Assembly (NCBI GenBank): GCA_031395485.1
Contig: JANNUS010000010.1
Coordinates: 310,001-374,000 of the forward strand
Length of the DNA stretch: 64,000 nucleotides
Source of the DNA: UBA2336 sp031395485
Lineage (GTDB): Bacteria > Bacteroidota > Bacteroidia > Cytophagales > Cyclobacteriaceae
Direction of reading: 5' to 3'
Part shown: positions 61,041-64,000 of the stretch, one piece after another
Numbering within the stretch: the first letter of the stretch is position 1
How the letters are laid out: the number at the start of each line of letters is the position of its first letter
Notes under the pieces: generated by a model
What the model saw: only the letters and a program-made list of their open reading frames with translations
Databases searched by the model: none
What the model was told of the DNA's origin: nothing
Position numbers and translations under genes: made by a program

Positions 61041-61067
61041 AAATCTGAAATCGTAAATCGTAAATCA
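61041..61067. repeat. 7-bp tandem repeat (AAATCGT type)
   Basis: AAATCTG, AAATCGT, AAATCGT and AAATC in tandem, in the 69-base gap between rpsK and rpsD, ten bases before the rpsD ATG. It therefore occupies the translation-initiation region. Confidence 0.8.
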
Positions 61068-61076
61068 AAAAGAACA

Positions 61077-61682
61077 ATGGCACGATACACAGGCCCACGA
61101 GTACGAATCTCAAGAAAATTTGGAGAGCCTATCTTAGGTGATAATAAAGCTCTGCAAAAGAAAGCCTACCCTCCTGGCATGCATGGTAAAGCGAAGAAAC
61201 GTAAGGTTTCAGAATATGCCACCCAGCTTGCGGAGAAGCAAAAGGCAAAGTATACCTACGGTTTATTGGAGCGCCAATTCGCGAAGTTGTTTGATAAAGC
61301 AACACGTAAGAAAGGTGTTACCGGTGAAGTATTGCTTCAGTTATTGGAGCAAAGGCTTGATAACACAGTATACCGTCTTGGTATAGCACCTACTCGCAGG
61401 GCAGCACGGCAATTGGTTTCACACAAGCATATCACAGTGAATGGAGATATTGTGAATATTGCATCGTATTCATTGAAAGCGGGTGATGTAATTGGTGTAC
61501 GTGAAAGATCGAAGTCATTAGAAGCAATTACGAATAGTCTTTCTATTCAAGGTTCTAAAAAATATCATTGGCTGGAGTGGGATAACAGTGAATACTCAGG
61601 TAAGCTTATTCATGTGCCCCTGCGTCAGGATATCCCGGAGAACATCAATGAGCAGTTGATCGTTGAATTGTACTCAAAATAA
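61077..61682 (+). CDS. rpsD: 30S ribosomal protein S4
   Basis: 201 residues; MARYTGPRVRISRKFGEPI start, YGLLERQFAKLFDKATRKKGVTGEVLLQLLEQRLDNTVYRLGIAPTRRAARQLVSHKHITVNG core with the S4 RNA-binding domain. No N-terminal cysteine cluster. Primary 16S binder. Confidence 0.98.
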   Translation: MARYTGPRVRISRKFGEPILGDNKALQKKAYPPGMHGKAKKRKVSEYATQLAEKQKAKYTYGLLERQFAKLFDKATRKKGVTGEVLLQLLEQRLDNTVYRLGIAPTRRAARQLVSHKHITVNGDIVNIASYSLKAGDVIGVRERSKSLEAITNSLSIQGSKKYHWLEWDNSEYSGKLIHVPLRQDIPENINEQLIVELYSK

Positions 61683-61707
61683 TTCTAACCATTAATCAGA
61701 AAGGAAT

Positions 61708-62697
61708 ATGTCAATATTAGCATTTCAAATGCCAGATAAAGTAGTCATGGAGAAATCCGATGATTTTCACGGCACTTTCACATTTAAGCCTCTTGAAAAA
61801 GGATATGGTGTTACCATTGGTAATGCCTTGAGAAGAATTTTGCTCTCTTCGTTAGAAGGATATGCCATTACTGGAATTAAAATACCGGGAGTGTTGCATG
61901 AGTTCTCTACAATTGAAGGGGTGGTTGAAGATGTAGCAGAAATTATCTTGAACCTGAAAATGGTTCGCTTTCGAAAAATTTCGGACAGCTTCGAAAGTAA
62001 AATCACTGTAAGTATTAAGAAGCAGAAGCAATTCAAGGCGAGTGATATTGCTAAGTTCACTTCAGCTTTCGAGATCCTGAATCCTGAGCAAGTAATTTGT
62101 AACCTAGATGAGTCAGCTCATTTCGAGATTGAACTTACGCTGGAAAAGGGAAGAGGATATTTACCAGCAGAAGAAAACAAGCCGACAGAACAAGTATTCG
62201 GGTTTATTCCAATTGATGCAATTTTCACTCCAGTTAAGAATGTGAAATACAGTGTGGAGAATACACGGGTAGAGCAAAAAACTGACTATGAAAAGTTGGT
62301 AGTTGAAATTCAAACAGATGGATCGATACATCCTGAGAAGGCATTAGAAGGAGCTGCTCATATTCTGATCCAGCACTTCCGCTTGTTCTCTGACAAGTCA
62401 ATAGAACTTGAAACCGGTAAAGATGCTGAGATCGAGCAGGTTGATGAGGAGATGTTGCACATGCGCAAGTTATTGAAGACTGGTCTTCATGACTTAGACC
62501 TGTCAGTACGTGCATACAACTGTTTGAAAGCCGCTGACGTAAAATCATTGGGGGATTTAGTGGAGCTAGAAATTTCTGACATGATGAAATTCAGAAATTT
62601 TGGTAAGAAATCGCTTGCTGAATTAGAGCAATTAGTAGCAGAGAAGAACCTTACCTTCGGTATGGATCTGGTAAAATATAAACTGGACGAGGATTAA
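61708..62697 (+). CDS. rpoA: DNA-directed RNA polymerase subunit alpha
   Basis: 329 residues. The N-terminal dimerisation domain has LEKGYGVTIGNALRRILLSSLEGYAITGIKIPGVLHEFSTIEGVVEDV; the C-terminal domain has LDLSVRAYNCLKAADVKSLGDLVELEISDMMKFRNFGKKSLAELE, two helix-hairpin-helix elements that bind UP-element DNA. Acidic linker near residue 245. Standard place in the alpha operon. Confidence 0.98.
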   Translation: MSILAFQMPDKVVMEKSDDFHGTFTFKPLEKGYGVTIGNALRRILLSSLEGYAITGIKIPGVLHEFSTIEGVVEDVAEIILNLKMVRFRKISDSFESKITVSIKKQKQFKASDIAKFTSAFEILNPEQVICNLDESAHFEIELTLEKGRGYLPAEENKPTEQVFGFIPIDAIFTPVKNVKYSVENTRVEQKTDYEKLVVEIQTDGSIHPEKALEGAAHILIQHFRLFSDKSIELETGKDAEIEQVDEEMLHMRKLLKTGLHDLDLSVRAYNCLKAADVKSLGDLVELEISDMMKFRNFGKKSLAELEQLVAEKNLTFGMDLVKYKLDED

Positions 62698-62710
62698 GTT
62701 ATAAGCACGC

Positions 62711-63238
62711 ATGAGACACGGTAAAAAAATAAATCATCTCGGAAGAACTGCCAGCCATCGTAGCGCATTACTTTCGAACATGGCATCTTCTCTTATTTTA
62801 GAGAAGCGCATCAACACTACAGTTGCTAAGGCAAAGGCATTGAGGAAATATGTTGAGCCATTGCTTACAAAGTCGAAGACAGATACCACCCATTCAAGAA
62901 GAATTGTGTTTTCTTATCTTCAAAACAAAGAATCGGTAAAGGAATTATTCAGTTCAGTTGCCTCTAAGATTGCTGAGCGCGCTGGTGGGTATACCCGCAT
63001 CATTAAGATGGGAGCTGTACGCCTTGGCGATAATGCAGATATGTGTCTTATTGAGTTAGTGGATTTTAACACCCTTTATACAAAGGATGGTGATGCGAAA
63101 AAAGCAAAGACTCGCAGAAGCCGTAAGAGTGGTAAAAAAGAGGAGGGGGCAGAAGCATCAGCTGAGCCAAAAATTGAGGCTAAAGAAAAACCAGTAAAGA
63201 CTAAAAAGGTTGATTCTAAGAGAGCTGATAAGAAATAA
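62711..63238 (+). CDS. rplQ: 50S ribosomal protein L17 with charged C-terminal extension
   Basis: 175 residues. The L17 core (MRHGKKINHLGRTASHRSALLSNM to MCLIELVDFNTLY) ends near residue 120. A further 50 residues of alternating Lys/Glu/Ala (KKAKTRRSRKSGKKEEG and on) form a probably disordered tail. Last gene of the block and followed by a terminator. Confidence 0.97.
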   Translation: MRHGKKINHLGRTASHRSALLSNMASSLILEKRINTTVAKAKALRKYVEPLLTKSKTDTTHSRRIVFSYLQNKESVKELFSSVASKIAERAGGYTRIIKMGAVRLGDNADMCLIELVDFNTLYTKDGDAKKAKTRRSRKSGKKEEGAEASAEPKIEAKEKPVKTKKVDSKRADKK

Positions 63239-63264
63239 GTGATAAATTCGCATAAATATCAAAG

Positions 63265-63297
63265 AGGATTGGACGAAAGTTCAATCCTTTTTTGTTT
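63265..63297 (+). terminator. Rho-independent terminator after rplQ
   Basis: Stem AGGATTGGAC / GTTCAATCCT closed by a GAAA tetraloop, one G-T pair, followed by six T residues and TTTG. It ends the ribosomal superoperon 27 bases after the rplQ stop. Confidence 0.93.
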
Positions 63298-63364
63298 TCT
63301 AGGTATTTCAAACGTTTGGAAACAAAAATCAGAAACTTTAGTCCCGGCATTAACGCTGGAAGTT

Positions 63365-63372
63365 TAATTTTG
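63365..63372 (+). promoter_or_regulatory. Candidate -7 promoter element of carA
   Basis: TAATTTTG matches TAnnTTTG, 15 bases before the GTG start of carA. No TTTG is found at the ideal 19-base distance upstream, so the promoter is less certain than those of rplC and rpsH. The leader would be very short. Confidence 0.4.
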
Positions 63373-63387
63373 TCAAATTTAATAACT

Positions 63388-64000
63388 GTGAGCAAAGCAT
63401 ATATACTTTTAGAAGACGGCTTCCAGATGGAAGGAACAGCCATCGGGAAAATCGGTACAACCGGTGGGGAAATCTGCTTCAATACTGGCATGACTGGCTA
63501 CCAGGAAATTTATACCGACCCATCGTATTTTGGCCAGATCATTGTTAACACAACTGCGCATATTGGAAATTACGGAACCATAGATGCTGAACAGGAATCT
63601 GACAAGCCTAAAATTAGCGGATTAGTGGTGAATGATTTCTCAGCTGATTTCAGCCGGGCAACTGCGAAAGCGAGCCTTCAGCAATATCTGGAAAAACATG
63701 GTGTTGTGGGTATTTCGAATTTGGATACGCGTAAGTTAGTTCGTTATATCCGAAGCAAAGGCGCAATGAATGCATTGATTTCATCTGAACTCACACCGGG
63801 TGAGATGAAAGAAGAAATAAAGAAAGTACCATCGATGGATGGACTTGAGCTAGCGTCTATTGTAACAACTAAAGAGCCATACATTGTTGGGGATGAGAAT
63901 GCATCCTTCCGTATAGCAGCACTTGATCTTGGCATTAAGAAAAGTATTCTTACAAATCTGGCCGAACGCGGCTGTTATGTAAAAGTATTTCCAGCAAAAA
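63388..64000 (+). CDS. carA: Carbamoyl-phosphate synthase small subunit (partial, C-terminus off window)
   Basis: Starts at GTG 63388 and runs off the right edge after about 204 residues. The N-terminal domain is diagnostic: YILLEDGFQMEGTAIG, GEICFNTGMTGYQEIYTDPSYFGQIIVNTTAHIGNYG and SNLDTRKLVRYIRSKGAMNALI. The visible part ends at FRIAALDLGIKKSILTNLAERGCYVKVFP, the start of the class I glutaminase domain, so the catalytic Cys is not in view. It supplies carbamoyl phosphate for pyrB and arginine synthesis. Confidence 0.96.
   Translation, partial: MSKAYILLEDGFQMEGTAIGKIGTTGGEICFNTGMTGYQEIYTDPSYFGQIIVNTTAHIGNYGTIDAEQESDKPKISGLVVNDFSADFSRATAKASLQQYLEKHGVVGISNLDTRKLVRYIRSKGAMNALISSELTPGEMKEEIKKVPSMDGLELASIVTTKEPYIVGDENASFRIAALDLGIKKSILTNLAERGCYVKVFPAK

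Overview
The window reads as a chromosomal segment of a Bacteroidota bacterium, most likely of the class Cytophagia. Four things support this: a SusC/SusD pair, a secreted protease with a type IX secretion C-terminal domain, promoters of the TTTG-N19-TAnnTTTG type, and the near absence of Shine-Dalgarno sequences. It is ordinary core chromosome with no phage, plasmid, transposase, CRISPR array, rRNA or tRNA. No gene-free stretch exceeds about 210 bases.

Layout. 1-950 (-): cystathionine beta-synthase/cysteine synthase, cut by the window edge. 1029-5968 (-): a tightly packed run of EVE-domain protein, two paralogous exported proteins of unknown function, pyrR and pyrB. 6034-10537 (-): a SusC/SusD outer-membrane uptake pair with a strong terminator. 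10693-12576 (-): purF. 12652-22383 (-): nuoH-I-J-K-L-M-N (membrane arm of complex I) with a TPR sensor histidine kinase gene between nuoH and nuoI. 22467-24104 (-): murI and a zinc-ribbon membrane protein. 24232-25903 (+): fabI and ispE. 25918-29121 (-): EamA transporter, LptF/G permease and tgt. 29163-34476: a translesion-synthesis cassette (dinB and a short dnaE-type polymerase) facing a LexA-like XRE/S24 repressor across an intergenic region with two matching dyads. 34480-40893: WG-repeat protein, T9SS subtilase-like protein, HEIGH metallopeptidase lipoprotein and an unknown membrane protein. 41071-46425: a redox/envelope cluster (DUF2141, cytochrome c, SCO, MOSC; then Crp/Fnr regulator, beta-barrel protein, DM13, YceI, MsrB). 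46437-48421 (-): FecCD permease and FecE ATPase. 48624-63238 (+): the S10-spc-alpha ribosomal superoperon from rplC to rplQ with secY, map, infA, rpmJ and rpoA. 63388-end (+): carA, cut by the window edge.

How genes work together. The nuo genes build the proton-pumping arm of complex I, and the peripheral-arm genes must lie elsewhere. dinB, dnaE and the S24 repressor look like a DNA-damage-inducible mutagenesis unit under an autocleavable repressor. pyrR, pyrB and carA belong to pyrimidine synthesis, purF to purine synthesis. The ribosomal block lacks rpsJ at its head and starts from its own promoter; a second promoter of the same architecture precedes rpsH.

Most notable beyond routine annotation: the paired operators of the translesion cassette; a run of nine C residues inside the signal peptide of the T9SS subtilase (possible phase variation); 7-bp tandem repeats at five loci, two of which encode signal peptides; a GC-rich palindromic element inside the fecE ATPase coding sequence; and the kinase gene translationally coupled into the nuo operon.
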